DNA of 64,000 nucleotides from an uncultured Flavihumibacter sp. (GCA_902168105.1 CABHOY010000015.1:62001-126000), one strand, 5' to 3'. Counted from the stretch's first letter, positions 43,342 to 53,271 are shown. Notes: generated from the letters alone by a model not told the origin. Made by a program: numbers and translations.

Positions 43342-43376
43342 AAAAGCTTCAGATCTTTAGACTTGGAGCTTTTTTG
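43342..43376 (+). terminator. Likely terminator of the serine hydrolase gene
   Basis: AAAAGCTTCA (43342-43351) pairs with TTGGAGCTTTT (43363-43373) with one T-G pair, loop about 11 bases, followed by T. It lies 70 bases after the serine hydrolase stop codon. Confidence 0.6.
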
Positions 43377-43523
43377 CTACTTATGGACCTCAACTAACGT
43401 CCACTAGGTTACTAAAAACCTGTTTAAAGAAACGATAGGCTTTGCATGTTGCATTCGGAGCATTACTAGACTCGGAATTGTCGGCCGATGGTTATGTGGC
43501 TATTCATAGTAGCTAGTGAAAAT

Positions 43524-43557
43524 AAAAAAGCAGCTACAATACCGCAGCTGCTTTTTT
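43524..43557. terminator. Terminator of the SusCD-Gld operon
   Basis: AAAAAAGCAGCT (43524-43535), loop of ten bases, AGCTGCTTTTTT (43546-43557). Perfect 12-base stem with T-tracts in both directions. On the minus strand it immediately follows the stop of the GldF-GldG gene at 43561. Confidence 0.85.
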
Positions 43558-43560
43558 ATT

Positions 43561-45771
43561 TTATCGCCTGCGGCGGTATAGTAGCAATACGGCGGAGAAG
43601 ATTAAGAGGCCGCCCGGTATCACACCAAAGAAAATAATACGCATCATCAAAATACCCTGATCATCGCTGTCGATCGCATCTTTAGAACGAATAGCGCCGG
43701 TGTTAACAGGGAACGTACCATAAGTGAACCAGCGGAACATTTCTGTAATGAGCGGCTGGTTCCAGTTGTAAGGCTTGCGGCGACCCAGTTCTCCGGAACT
43801 CATGAAATCAGCGTCACCGGTTACCACGATCCGTTGTTCCTTGCCATTTACCTTGCGTTGCGCTGCTATGGCCAGCACTTCGTTGTTCTTCGCTGTCAGC
43901 AATGGAACAATATGAAAGCCGGCCGTGTCTTGGTACCCGATGCCGGACGTGCCCACCATCGATACCACACCGTTGTCGGCCTTATATCCGGCCAGTTTTG
44001 GCGTTATCGAGCCAGCACTGTCCGCAAAGTGGGCGAGGATAAACTCGGGAGCGTAATCGCGGCTTTCTTCCTGTATTGCAGTAGGACCAGGATGAATACC
44101 GAGCGGTTGCAATAGCGGTGTTACCACGTTTTGTGAACCGGGTTCGGTGATCACAAAAAGGTTTCTGCCGCTGGCTACGTACTGTGTCAGTTTTTGCTGC
44201 ACTTCGGGGGAGAACGCGGTTTTAGGATCGGCGATCACGAGTACTGAAGTGGTAGCCGGAATGTCCTGCTGCGCGAGGTTTACAGTATCTACGTTAAAAC
44301 CCTGGTTAATGAGTGCGCCCCTGAACGTAAGTTCGTTTACGAACGTTCTGAACTCCGCATCGCCGGCTTTGGTAATACTGCGTTCGCCGTTGCCGCGCAG
44401 GAACGTAATAACGGGAATGTCGGCGGGCGTAATGATCCTTTTCAGCGCTGCGGTAAATTCCTGTTCGCCCGGATATATGCGGATGTCGTTGTAATAACGT
44501 AAAAAGGTTTTCTTATCACCATACTCCAACAGTCGTACCAGGCGGTTTTCTTCGGGATTCAGATCTACGATCTTCTTTACGGCTTCCGGTTTCAGCACTT
44601 TCCCGAAATCGAGGTCCTGGATATCAGCTACTTTTTTGGCAATGGCGGCATCGCTTTCGCCGGGGTAGTTTTTGTAGAGCCCTTCGTTGTTGGAAAAGTC
44701 GTAGTAATACACGTATTCCATCTTCATATCGGGCATAAACCGTCGGTAGGGCGTAAGGATACGTTCGTCCTCGCTTTTCTTTTCCGGGGCGCCGAGGTAG
44801 TAGTTATTATCGAGGATGTTTACGTAGGTAGTTACTTTCAGCGGATGTTCCATTTTGGAGATCAGCTCCCGGCTTTGTTTACCCAGTGTATGCGCTTGCG
44901 TGGCCGTCATATCGACATAACCGGTTAAAGCCGGAATGGTGCTCAGGTAGCCCACCAGGAAGCATAATCCGACCAACCCGAAGTACCGGGCAGTGCGTAC
45001 AGGCTTGGAGCGGGCCTCCCGCTGGTCTTGCAGCCGCATCCCGGTAATGGCTAAAAAGAAGCCGATCACGATCAGGAAGTAAATGATGTCCTGGGTGCTG
45101 ATCAGTCCGAAAATAAATTGTTCGGTCCTGCCGGCGATCGACATGAAATAGGTGATATGTCGTACGGTATCGTTCCCCTGAAACAATCCGCCCACGAAGT
45201 TAAGCCCCGCCAATACCGCCAGTGTGCTGATCGCTGCTACAACCTGGTAGGTGGTGAGTGACGACATAAACAGTCCGATGGCCGAATAGGCGCAGATCAG
45301 CAAGTACAGTCCCGTAGCGCCGGAAGCTAAAAGCATCCAATCGATATTGATGATGAAAAACGAACCTGCCACGCCGTATAAACAAATGATAACGAGCAGC
45401 AGCGCGCCGTAGCCCATCATGGCCATGTATTTACCGAGTACGATATCTTTTACTTTAATGGGAGATGATAACAGTAGTTTGATAGAGCCACTGTGCATTT
45501 CGCGGCTGATCAGGCCCATGGTAAGCAGGGGGATGTAGAAGTATAGCGTATTCTTTACACCAGGATAAAATCCTTCCTGCAACCCCGCGAACACGATGGA
45601 GGTCACATCGTTAAAATGATTGCCCATCCGCTGTGCGCGGCCGAGCATCTGTATGTAATAAAGAAAATTAATGCCTATCTGTACGGGAAACACGATCAGG
45701 ATGAGCCAGGCCACCGGCGAATGAAACAAGAGGCTCAGTTCCTGGCGGGCTATTCTGATAATTACTTTCAT
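43561..45771 (-). CDS. Gld-type ABC permease fused to GldG-like domain
   Basis: 736 residues. Residues 1-245 are an ABC-2 permease of the GldF type (six helices, REMHSGSIKLLLSSPIKVKDIVLGKY in the middle). Residues about 265-690 are a GldG-like ABC-type extracytoplasmic domain, beginning with a helix and ending with GDADFMSSGELG. A last helix and RRRR tail (705-736) anchor the C-terminus. In gliding Flavobacteria GldF and GldG are separate proteins; here they are one chain. It overlaps the ATPase gene by 4 bases. Membership of this transporter in a SusCD operon suggests a role other than gliding. Confidence 0.9.
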   Translation of the reverse strand: MKVIIRIARQELSLLFHSPVAWLILIVFPVQIGINFLYYIQMLGRAQRMGNHFNDVTSIVFAGLQEGFYPGVKNTLYFYIPLLTMGLISREMHSGSIKLLLSSPIKVKDIVLGKYMAMMGYGALLLVIICLYGVAGSFFIINIDWMLLASGATGLYLLICAYSAIGLFMSSLTTYQVVAAISTLAVLAGLNFVGGLFQGNDTVRHITYFMSIAGRTEQFIFGLISTQDIIYFLIVIGFFLAITGMRLQDQREARSKPVRTARYFGLVGLCFLVGYLSTIPALTGYVDMTATQAHTLGKQSRELISKMEHPLKVTTYVNILDNNYYLGAPEKKSEDERILTPYRRFMPDMKMEYVYYYDFSNNEGLYKNYPGESDAAIAKKVADIQDLDFGKVLKPEAVKKIVDLNPEENRLVRLLEYGDKKTFLRYYNDIRIYPGEQEFTAALKRIITPADIPVITFLRGNGERSITKAGDAEFRTFVNELTFRGALINQGFNVDTVNLAQQDIPATTSVLVIADPKTAFSPEVQQKLTQYVASGRNLFVITEPGSQNVVTPLLQPLGIHPGPTAIQEESRDYAPEFILAHFADSAGSITPKLAGYKADNGVVSMVGTSGIGYQDTAGFHIVPLLTAKNNEVLAIAAQRKVNGKEQRIVVTGDADFMSSGELGRRKPYNWNQPLITEMFRWFTYGTFPVNTGAIRSKDAIDSDDQGILMMRIIFFGVIPGGLLIFSAVLLLYRRRR

Positions 45772-46712
45772 GATTGAACGGATGGTTTAGATGTTTTGTT
45801 GGATAACTGTGCGAAAATGGCGTCGAGCGAACTTTTCTCCAGTGTGATTTCTTTCAGGCGCCATTTGCGGTGAACGCTCGTTTCCACCAGTCCTTCTGCA
45901 ATGTCGGCGGTAGGATCGAACCGCATGCGAACGGTTTTGTCCGTGAGGAATATTACCTCTTTCACACCCTTGATCGCCCGCAGTTCTTCGGCCGCAGGTG
46001 GATTTTCCATGGTGGCCACCAAGCTATCTGGTTCAATGTAATTGTTGAAAGTATCCATCGTGTCTTTAAACACGATCTTACCACCTTCGATCATGATGAT
46101 ATCCTGGCAGGTGGCCTGTATCTCAGAAAGAATATGGGAGGAAAAAATCACTGCGCGGTCGGTCGCAATTTCTTTGATCAGTTGCCGTACTTCCAAGATC
46201 TGGTTAGGATCGAGGCCGTTGGTAGGCTCGTCAAGCACAACGAGCAGTGGTCGGTGAATGATGGCCTGGGCAATGCCCACCCGTTGCCGGTAGCCGCCGG
46301 ATAAATTGCCGATCAGCCTTTTGCTGAAATGCGCCACACCGCATCTTTCCTTCACCCTGTCTATTGATTCGCGGATCTTCCTTTTTTCGATCAGCCGCAG
46401 GTGCGCGCAATAGGTGAGGTATTCGTCTACGGTCTGCTCCAGGTACAGCGGCGCGTTTTGCGGCAAAAAGCCGATCCGTTTCTTAGCCTCTTCCGGGTCG
46501 GTACGCATGTCGATGCCTTCTATCAACACCTGACCGCGGGTTTGGCTCAACACGCCGCAAAGGATGTTCATGGTTGTAGATTTCCCGGCGCCATTGGAAC
46601 CGAGAAGTCCTACAATACCGTTCCTGTTGATCTCGAAGTTGATGTCCTGCACCGCCCAGTCTTTGCTGTAGCGGTGAAACAGTCCTTCGATCTTTACGAT
46701 ATTATCTTGCAT
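45768..46712 (-). CDS. GldA-like ABC transporter ATP-binding protein
   Basis: 314 residues from the ATG at 46712 (MQDNIVKIEGLFHRYS); the open frame extends 33 codons upstream without family sequence. Walker A LGSNGAGKSTT, signature NLSGGYRQRVGIAQA, Walker B LVVLDEPTNGLD and switch histidine in FSSHILSEIQ. A C-terminal domain of about 80 residues follows, as in GldA. Its permease partner is the GldF-GldG fusion encoded next with a 4-base overlap. It starts 80 bases after the SusD gene on the same strand. Confidence 0.9.
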   Translation of the reverse strand: MQDNIVKIEGLFHRYSKDWAVQDINFEINRNGIVGLLGSNGAGKSTTMNILCGVLSQTRGQVLIEGIDMRTDPEEAKKRIGFLPQNAPLYLEQTVDEYLTYCAHLRLIEKRKIRESIDRVKERCGVAHFSKRLIGNLSGGYRQRVGIAQAIIHRPLLVVLDEPTNGLDPNQILEVRQLIKEIATDRAVIFSSHILSEIQATCQDIIMIEGGKIVFKDTMDTFNNYIEPDSLVATMENPPAAEELRAIKGVKEVIFLTDKTVRMRFDPTADIAEGLVETSVHRKWRLKEITLEKSSLDAIFAQLSNKTSKPSVQS

Positions 46713-46792
46713 ATTCAATTTATTACGCAATGAGAGATGAATGGCGCCGGAGGTTTCCGGCGCCGGGTGGGTATGGTTGGTTGTGCGATGGC

Positions 46793-48223
46793 TTATGGAT
46801 TCAGTGGCCAATCCGGATTAAATATGGTGGCGTTGGGCCACAGCTGCCGCAGGTATTTGTCGCTGCCGGGCTGCAATTCATATTCTTTTCCTTCGGCGAT
46901 ATGTTTAATTGTTTTACTGAAACGGGCTTCCTTGTTGAGGCGTTTCAAATCTATTACCCGCATGCCGGTAAATGCCAGCTCACGGCGCCTTTCCTCCAGC
47001 ACGAAACGGAGTATGCGCTCGTCGTCGTTGCCGAAATCAGCCGGCGTAAATACTTTATAGGCAGTCGGTGTGATCCGGTTCAAACGTAGTTTGTTGACAT
47101 CGTCCAGTGCTTCCTGCTTTTGGCCTTCGCGGGCAAAACATTCGGCGCGTACGAGGTACATTTCAGGTACGTTGAGGTAGTTGCTATAGAAGTCTCCGCG
47201 GAGGAAAATTTTCACCTGATACCTTGACATATAATTGAATGGTGGCGCAGGCGGCCAGCCATCGGCATAATAGAGGGTCCAGCGTCTATCGTCGTTGGTA
47301 AACAAGGCACTCAGTTCCGGCGAGGCGCAAACGTCCATGCCCAGCCCAAATGGCCGCAGGAAGTGGCGCGCCACTATGGTTTCAGGATTCAGCTGCGCGT
47401 CGGGGATGTTGGTCCAGCCTAGCGGTGCACCTGGCACATTCGGGAACGGGCCGGGAATGATGATGCTGTAATCATTCATGTTTTTAAGTTCTCCCTGCAG
47501 TGAAATAGCCAGATCAGCATTTTTACGGGCGTTCTCATAATCGCCCATAAACAGATAGGTCCTGGCTAGCAGCGCATATCCACCGGCTTTGGAAGCCCTG
47601 AATTTCGTAAGTTTATTTTTTACAGGCAGATCAGCAACTGCGGCTTCTCCATCGCGTAATATCTGATCGTACACTTCTTTTACGCTGTTCCGGATAAATT
47701 TTGCATTGATGTCGGCAATCAGCGCAAGGGGAATACCGGGCGTCGTAGCAGCGGATGTGGCATCGTAATGCTGAGCATACACATTTACCATTTGCAGGTG
47801 TTCCATGGCGCGGCCCAGGTAAGCTTCGGCACGAACGCTCTTCTTGATGGCTTCCGATCCTTCGGTAGCATCCATAATGTTGTTGATGATACTGTTGTAG
47901 TAGAAGATCCTTTTATAGCCTTCACTCCAAAGATAATCGTTGGCGCCCTGGTCGTATGGATTGTTGTTAAAGGTGTAGATGCGCCGGCCATGCAACTGCT
48001 GTTTAGTATACAGGTTGCCGGGTTCTCCCTCGGGTAGAAATGCGTCATCGGATTGCAGATCCCAGAAATAATCGCCAAAGTTGACGATGGTACCGGAATT
48101 GAGCATGTTCTCGTAATCGGTGGTAGTTATGGGAATGAACTTATCTTTCGGTTTGACGTCTAAAAACTTGTCGCAACCGGATAGAACAACGAAGCTGAAT
48201 ATATAGAGAGATAATTTTTTCAT
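46793..48223 (-). CDS. SusD/RagB-family outer-membrane lipoprotein
   Basis: 476 residues from the ATG at 48223. Lipobox LSGC, so it is lipid-anchored on the outer-membrane surface. The sequence pattern (FLDVKPKDKFIP at the mature N-terminus, repeated TPR-like helices, YLVRAECFAREGQKQEALDDVNKLR and EERRRELAFTGMRVIDLKRLN near the C-terminus) is typical of the SusD/RagB lid protein that works with SusC. The SusC gene ends 13 bases upstream. The ligand is unknown. Confidence 0.93.
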   Translation of the reverse strand: MKKLSLYIFSFVVLSGCDKFLDVKPKDKFIPITTTDYENMLNSGTIVNFGDYFWDLQSDDAFLPEGEPGNLYTKQQLHGRRIYTFNNNPYDQGANDYLWSEGYKRIFYYNSIINNIMDATEGSEAIKKSVRAEAYLGRAMEHLQMVNVYAQHYDATSAATTPGIPLALIADINAKFIRNSVKEVYDQILRDGEAAVADLPVKNKLTKFRASKAGGYALLARTYLFMGDYENARKNADLAISLQGELKNMNDYSIIIPGPFPNVPGAPLGWTNIPDAQLNPETIVARHFLRPFGLGMDVCASPELSALFTNDDRRWTLYYADGWPPAPPFNYMSRYQVKIFLRGDFYSNYLNVPEMYLVRAECFAREGQKQEALDDVNKLRLNRITPTAYKVFTPADFGNDDERILRFVLEERRRELAFTGMRVIDLKRLNKEARFSKTIKHIAEGKEYELQPGSDKYLRQLWPNATIFNPDWPLNP

Positions 48224-48236
48224 GATTCCGCTTTTT

Positions 48237-51200
48237 TTAGAAGATGATATCAATGCCTGCTGAGTAAACTGGCATCACCGGCAATAGCCTGTTGGCGTAT
48301 TGTGTGGTGTGCTCGTACGCTTCCGGATCTATACCGGCATCATTGCGGTACCACGCAAAAGGATTCTGCACCTGGAGGGTCAGTTTGGCCGAAGTCAGTT
48401 TTCTGATCCGGGACAACGCCTTTTCAAAATTGTAGGTGAGAGCAATGTCGCGCACTTTTACGTAATCGCCTTTGAGTACATTGCGGTCAGACGCATAGGA
48501 GAGCAATGTGTAATAGCTGCCGCCAGCACCTTTCAGGTCGGGCGCCGGCATCATGCCCTGTATTTTCTCATCACCTGGTTTACGCCAGAAATTCATTACG
48601 CGCTGGTCTGCATTCCTGAGCGGAAAGCCGGTCTGGATGGTAGGCACCACATCGCGGATCACGTTGCCGCCATTGGCAATGATCATCACGCTGAGAGAAA
48701 GCTGTTTGTAGGTAAAGCTGTTAGTAAGCCCCGTAGTATAGGTGGGGCGGAGAGTACCGCCGTACACCAATCCTTTCACATCGGTCATGTTGGGCACTAT
48801 TGTGCCGCTCTGGTCATAGTTCGTTACTACTTTTCCATCGGTGCCGTATACCAGCATGGAGCCGTTGGTAGGATCGAGCCCTGCCGAACGGAAGCTAAAC
48901 ACAGCATCCATCGGGTAACCGATCCTGTTCACGCCATAACCGCCCGTAAGGGTGTACACTGTTTCATCTTTGGTGTTGATGTCGGTCATCCTGTTCTTGT
49001 TGAAACTCAACGCCAATGTGCTGTTCCAGGAAAAAGTTTTCCCGGCGATGTTACGCGTGTTCAATGCCAGCTCAAAACCTTTGTTGTTCAGGCTCCCATA
49101 GTTGATCAATGCGTTGGGAAAGGCATTGGTAGGATCAATGGTTTTTTCGCCGAGTAAATCGGTGGTATTGCGGATGTAATAATCCATAGATCCGGAAATG
49201 CGGTTGTTCAGTACCGCGAAGTCTATACCGAGGTTGGTGGTAGCGGTTTTTTCCCAGCGCAACGATTTGTTGGGAGGATACACGATATCGGTGGCGGTGG
49301 CATTGGCTTCGGCAAAAAACGTAGAACGTGCCTGCAGGAACGGCCCAACGGTACGGGCTACGTTGCCGCCTAAACCGTAGGTAGAACGAATGGAGAGGCT
49401 GTTCAGCCAGCTGATATCTTTCATGAAATTTTCTTCGGTCAGCCGCCAGCTCGCGCCCACCGACCATAACGGCAGATAGCGGTAACGCGGATCGGTTCCA
49501 AAGAGATTGGAGTTATCTACCCGCACGCTGCCTGTCAGGTTGTAACGGCCGTTATAGGTGTAGCCGGCGTTACCATATACCGAAATATATCTTTCCTCTC
49601 CATAATAGAAACCGTTGCCATCGTTAAAGGGCAGGGCAAAGGTACTGGTCAGCGACTGTGTTCCTTTCAGGTTGCCGAGGGCGAGTTCGTTTACGGGTTG
49701 AAACTGCAGATTGTTATCGCTGTAGCCCATTTTAAATACCGAAGTACTGGTATTCGAAATGGCCCGGCGTTCGGCGCCGCCCAGGGCAGAGATGTGGTGT
49801 TTCGATGCGAAAGTCCGGTCGAAGTTCAGCTGCGCGCGTGCGGTGTACGATTGGGAGTTGCCGCGTGTTTCGTACAGTTGTCCGCCGTCGGGAATATTTT
49901 TTATCAGCTCATTGTTGATGAGCTGCGCGGCATCGTTGATCATCCTTTTTGCATAGTAAGAGGAGGAGTTGTAATACTGCTTGTTATAGCTGGTACCGCG
50001 TTCGGTCTGGTATTTCAGATCAAGCGTGAGCCCTTCGATGATCTTTGCCGTAAAGCCGCCCTGCACGCGGAAGTAGTTCGACCAGTAGGATAAATCGGCG
50101 CGATCCATTTCTTCGATCGGATTGTAGGTCTCATCGTGCAGGCCCAGGTCGATCAGACGCAGGATCTCGTAAGCCGATTTTTGTTTCGTGAAATCCGCCG
50201 GACTGCCATCGGGATTGCGGATGATTTCGTAGGGCATGTTCCAGTAAAACGATTCCGGGCTTTCGCGTTGGTATTTTCCTTTGCGGATGTTGGTGTTGGC
50301 GCCAATCTCGGCATCCAGCCAGCGGAACACTTTTACGCGGTCTTTCAGTCCCACGTTGATGTCGTCGCTGCTCGTCCGCAAGCCATACCCGCTATTGCCG
50401 GTATAGTTCATCATCAGATTGTATTGATGTATATCGTTGCCTCCACTAGCCGAAAAGGCGTGGCGTTGTTTTACATTGTTGCGCATAAACAGGTCTTCAA
50501 GCTGACTCTGTCCGGACTGTGTTTTGAGCCTTGCCAGGGTCGCATCCAGTTCCGTCTGAGTAATGTAGCCCTGTTCCTGGTCATACAGTGCCTGCAGCAC
50601 TTTGGTGTTGCCGGTACGCCTGATTTCGTCGCTGAAGCTGGGATGCCATTTGTTAAAGAGTTCCTGCTGCAGGTCCACCATCTGGGAAGAGTTGAGCAGG
50701 TTCATATAACCGGCGTCAGGTTTGGCGGTAAAAAATACGCCGCTGCTAACGGTAACCACCGGCTTCCGGCTGCTGCCGTGACGGGTGGTGATGGAGATCA
50801 CGCCATTGGCTGCACGGGTGCCGTAAATAGAAGCTGCTGCCGCATCTTTCATTACAGTTACGTTTACTACGTCGGACGGGTTAATGTAGTTAAGGTCTCC
50901 TTCATAAGGAAATCCATCTACCACGTATAAAGGTTGCTGATTGCCGTACAAAGTAGACAGGCCACGGATAGTAGGGATGCCGTTTTGCATGAAAAGCCCA
51001 GGCACGGTGCCTTCCAAACGGTCCATAATGCTGGTTTCCATCCTGGCGCCGATTGTGGCTTCGGTAACTACACCAAATGAGCCGGTAGCGCGTTCTTTTG
51101 GGATAGACTGGTAACCGGTATTGGCGGTTACGTTCAATTCGGTCAGGGTAGAAGAAACGTGGGCAAGTATGATGGTGCTAATGTTGCCTCCTTGCAGCAT

Positions 51201-51791
51201 GGCGGTGGTAACGACAATTTCTTTGGTTTGATAACCGATAAAGCTGATGCGCAGTACATTACCCGCATCTACCAGAAGGGAAAAGCTGCCATTCATATCG
51301 GTAATGGCCGACCGGCCGCCGCCTTTTACCACTACGGTAGCACCGATCAATGGTACGCCTATACTATCGGTTACCCGTCCTGCCACCGGTGTGACTTTTG
51401 CGATAGTGGCGTCGCTGGGTACAGGATCGTTCTTACTGTAAAGGAAAATCGTATTGTCGGTTACTTTATAATTGAAAGGCTGGTTTTTAACGATGAGGTC
51501 CAGGAAACTCAGTAGTGGCATGTTTTGTACAGAAACCGATACTGCGTTAGCTTGTTGCAGCAGGTCCGACTTTCCCCATACTACATACCCGGTTTGTTTT
51601 TTTATGGCCGCGAATACCTGTTTCATAGGTATGTCTCTTCCTGAAAAGGTGATAGACTGGGAAAAGGTGTTGGCCGACACATGTAAACAGAAAAGAAGTA
51701 GGAAGGCACTGGTTAGTTTCATCATCCGAAGCATTTTGGTTGGAAGCCGGCATGGCACACCCGAACGGCTCCAGTAAGCTGTTTTTTGCAT
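48237..51791 (-). CDS. SusC/RagA-family TonB-linked outer-membrane transporter with STN domain
   Basis: 1184 residues from the ATG at 51791 (MQKTAYWSRSGVPCRL, a usual start of Chitinophaga SusC proteins); the frame is open 20 codons further up. An STN domain (about 50-105, TFSGRDIPMKQVFAAIKKQTGYVV) precedes the carboxypeptidase-like beta-sandwich (about 130-205), the plug domain and the 22-strand barrel. The STN domain is the part that talks to the FecR anti-sigma factor, so this transporter can signal its own substrate to the sigma factor at 53272. It forms a pair with the SusD encoded next. Confidence 0.94.
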   Translation of the reverse strand: MQKTAYWSRSGVPCRLPTKMLRMMKLTSAFLLLFCLHVSANTFSQSITFSGRDIPMKQVFAAIKKQTGYVVWGKSDLLQQANAVSVSVQNMPLLSFLDLIVKNQPFNYKVTDNTIFLYSKNDPVPSDATIAKVTPVAGRVTDSIGVPLIGATVVVKGGGRSAITDMNGSFSLLVDAGNVLRISFIGYQTKEIVVTTAMLQGGNISTIILAHVSSTLTELNVTANTGYQSIPKERATGSFGVVTEATIGARMETSIMDRLEGTVPGLFMQNGIPTIRGLSTLYGNQQPLYVVDGFPYEGDLNYINPSDVVNVTVMKDAAAASIYGTRAANGVISITTRHGSSRKPVVTVSSGVFFTAKPDAGYMNLLNSSQMVDLQQELFNKWHPSFSDEIRRTGNTKVLQALYDQEQGYITQTELDATLARLKTQSGQSQLEDLFMRNNVKQRHAFSASGGNDIHQYNLMMNYTGNSGYGLRTSSDDINVGLKDRVKVFRWLDAEIGANTNIRKGKYQRESPESFYWNMPYEIIRNPDGSPADFTKQKSAYEILRLIDLGLHDETYNPIEEMDRADLSYWSNYFRVQGGFTAKIIEGLTLDLKYQTERGTSYNKQYYNSSSYYAKRMINDAAQLINNELIKNIPDGGQLYETRGNSQSYTARAQLNFDRTFASKHHISALGGAERRAISNTSTSVFKMGYSDNNLQFQPVNELALGNLKGTQSLTSTFALPFNDGNGFYYGEERYISVYGNAGYTYNGRYNLTGSVRVDNSNLFGTDPRYRYLPLWSVGASWRLTEENFMKDISWLNSLSIRSTYGLGGNVARTVGPFLQARSTFFAEANATATDIVYPPNKSLRWEKTATTNLGIDFAVLNNRISGSMDYYIRNTTDLLGEKTIDPTNAFPNALINYGSLNNKGFELALNTRNIAGKTFSWNSTLALSFNKNRMTDINTKDETVYTLTGGYGVNRIGYPMDAVFSFRSAGLDPTNGSMLVYGTDGKVVTNYDQSGTIVPNMTDVKGLVYGGTLRPTYTTGLTNSFTYKQLSLSVMIIANGGNVIRDVVPTIQTGFPLRNADQRVMNFWRKPGDEKIQGMMPAPDLKGAGGSYYTLLSYASDRNVLKGDYVKVRDIALTYNFEKALSRIRKLTSAKLTLQVQNPFAWYRNDAGIDPEAYEHTTQYANRLLPVMPVYSAGIDIIF

Positions 51792-51858
51792 AGATTTGCA
51801 ACGTTTGGTTGTTAAAAATGGAGGTCTCGAAACCCGTTTTATAGCTACCAACGATCTT

Positions 51859-51891
51859 CCGGGAGTGTTTGCAGCACTTCCGGTTTTTTTT
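51859..51891 (+). terminator. Hairpin with plus-strand T-tract between FecR and SusC genes
   Basis: CCGGGAGTG (51859-51867) pairs with CACTTCCGG (51875-51883) around the loop TTTGCAG, followed by eight T on the plus strand. As a terminator it acts only against plus-strand transcription, yet both flanking genes are on the minus strand. For the minus-strand transcript it would sit in the leader of susC. The purpose is unclear. Confidence 0.55.
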
Positions 51892-51971
51892 CCTGGCAGC
51901 CCGATCTTAGTTGATAAATTTTACTTCATGTTTACGAATTCAGTTGATATTAAGGCACAGGTAAAATATAA

Positions 51972-53168
51972 TTATGGCATCACGATCAACTTACGACCTT
52001 CTTCCAGCCGGAAGTGCACGTCGGATCGCTCCAGCCCGTTCAATACGTCAGATAATTTCAATTTGCGGCTCATCTCACCAAAAAACATGATGTTAGGCAC
52101 ATTGCCTTCGTAAACCACTTCCAGGTCGTACCAGCGTTCCAGTTGGCGCATCATATCTTTCAAGCCCACGCTGTCGAAATTAAACAAGCCGTTTTTCCAG
52201 GCGATGGCTTTTTCGACGTTTGTATTGCCCATTACATCGAAGCTGCTGCCTGTGGCCTGCAATTGCTCGCCCGGCTTTAACACTACGGTACCACTGGTTT
52301 TGCCCGCCGGCGATATTTTTACAGCACCATTCACCAACGTGGTATAACTGTTCCGGTCGTTGGTATAGGCGTTGATGTTAAAGACGGTACCCAGTACTTC
52401 CAGGTTTATCCGGTCCGGCACATTCACACGGAACGGCTGCCTGGCATTGGCCGCCACCTCAAAGTATGCTTCGCCTGTAAATTCCACCGTTCTGTCGGCG
52501 CCGTTAAACGCCACCGGGAACCGTAGCGAGCTGCTGGCATTGAGCCATACTTTAGTACCGTCTGGCAGGGTAATAGTAAACTGCCGTCCTCTGGCCGTAG
52601 TAATTGTATTGTATTGTAAGGCCCCCGTCACCGTCTGTTCAGGCGTATATTGAAGATCACCATTTCGCAATGCCACGGTGGCGCCGTTCTGCCGGGTAAT
52701 GACGCCATTACCGGCGCTATCCAGCACCAGCTGCGAGCCATCGGCGAGTGTGAGTATTGCGCCTGTTTGTCCGGGCGCTACGTCCAGTGAAGCATTGCGC
52801 ACCATTTGGCGCACGGGATGTGGGTTGTTTCGGTTAAAATACCAGACCCCGCCCGCCATCAATACTACGGCTGCCACTGCCCACCACCACTTGTGGAGGT
52901 AGTGCACGCGCGTTGCCGGCGGCGCAATGGGATCGGCGGGAAGTTTATCCGACCGTAGGATCTGATCGGCCACCTGGCGCCACTGTTTGGGACTGTTGGC
53001 GGGGAGCGGTTGACCGCCATGGACTTCCAGCCAGCTTTCAGCATCGTCGATCGAGGCGCCGGGGGCGTCGCGGTCTACCAGGGCGATAAGCTCGTCCAGT
53101 TCCTCCGCCGTAGCGGTGTGGCTGGCAAGACGTTCCAGTAAATATGTTAATCGGGCGTTTAGTTCCAT
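51972..53168 (-). CDS. FecR-family anti-sigma factor
   Basis: 398 residues. N-terminal cytoplasmic part (1-90) that should bind the sigma factor, one membrane helix at about 93-110 (WWWAVAAVVLMAGGVWYF), then the periplasmic FecR domain (about 165-265, TTARGRQFTITLPDGTKVWLNASS) and a C-terminal DUF4974-like STN-contact part. It relays the signal from the SusC STN domain to the sigma factor. It is encoded 103 bases downstream of the sigma gene and 180 bases upstream of susC. Confidence 0.93.
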   Translation of the reverse strand: MELNARLTYLLERLASHTATAEELDELIALVDRDAPGASIDDAESWLEVHGGQPLPANSPKQWRQVADQILRSDKLPADPIAPPATRVHYLHKWWWAVAAVVLMAGGVWYFNRNNPHPVRQMVRNASLDVAPGQTGAILTLADGSQLVLDSAGNGVITRQNGATVALRNGDLQYTPEQTVTGALQYNTITTARGRQFTITLPDGTKVWLNASSSLRFPVAFNGADRTVEFTGEAYFEVAANARQPFRVNVPDRINLEVLGTVFNINAYTNDRNSYTTLVNGAVKISPAGKTSGTVVLKPGEQLQATGSSFDVMGNTNVEKAIAWKNGLFNFDSVGLKDMMRQLERWYDLEVVYEGNVPNIMFFGEMSRKLKLSDVLNGLERSDVHFRLEEGRKLIVMP

Positions 53169-53271
53169 TATAAAGGGATGAATGATCGAGTTACGGCTCC
53201 CTATCTATACCAGACAATCAGGAAGACGATTGGTACCGAAAAAAAGCAAAGTTTTTTTCGACGCGGGTATA

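Noticed and set aside
40462..43560. Prophage or integrative element with integrase at the tRNA
   Set aside because: No integrase, no phage genes and no repeated tRNA end seen; only the base composition supports an insertion.
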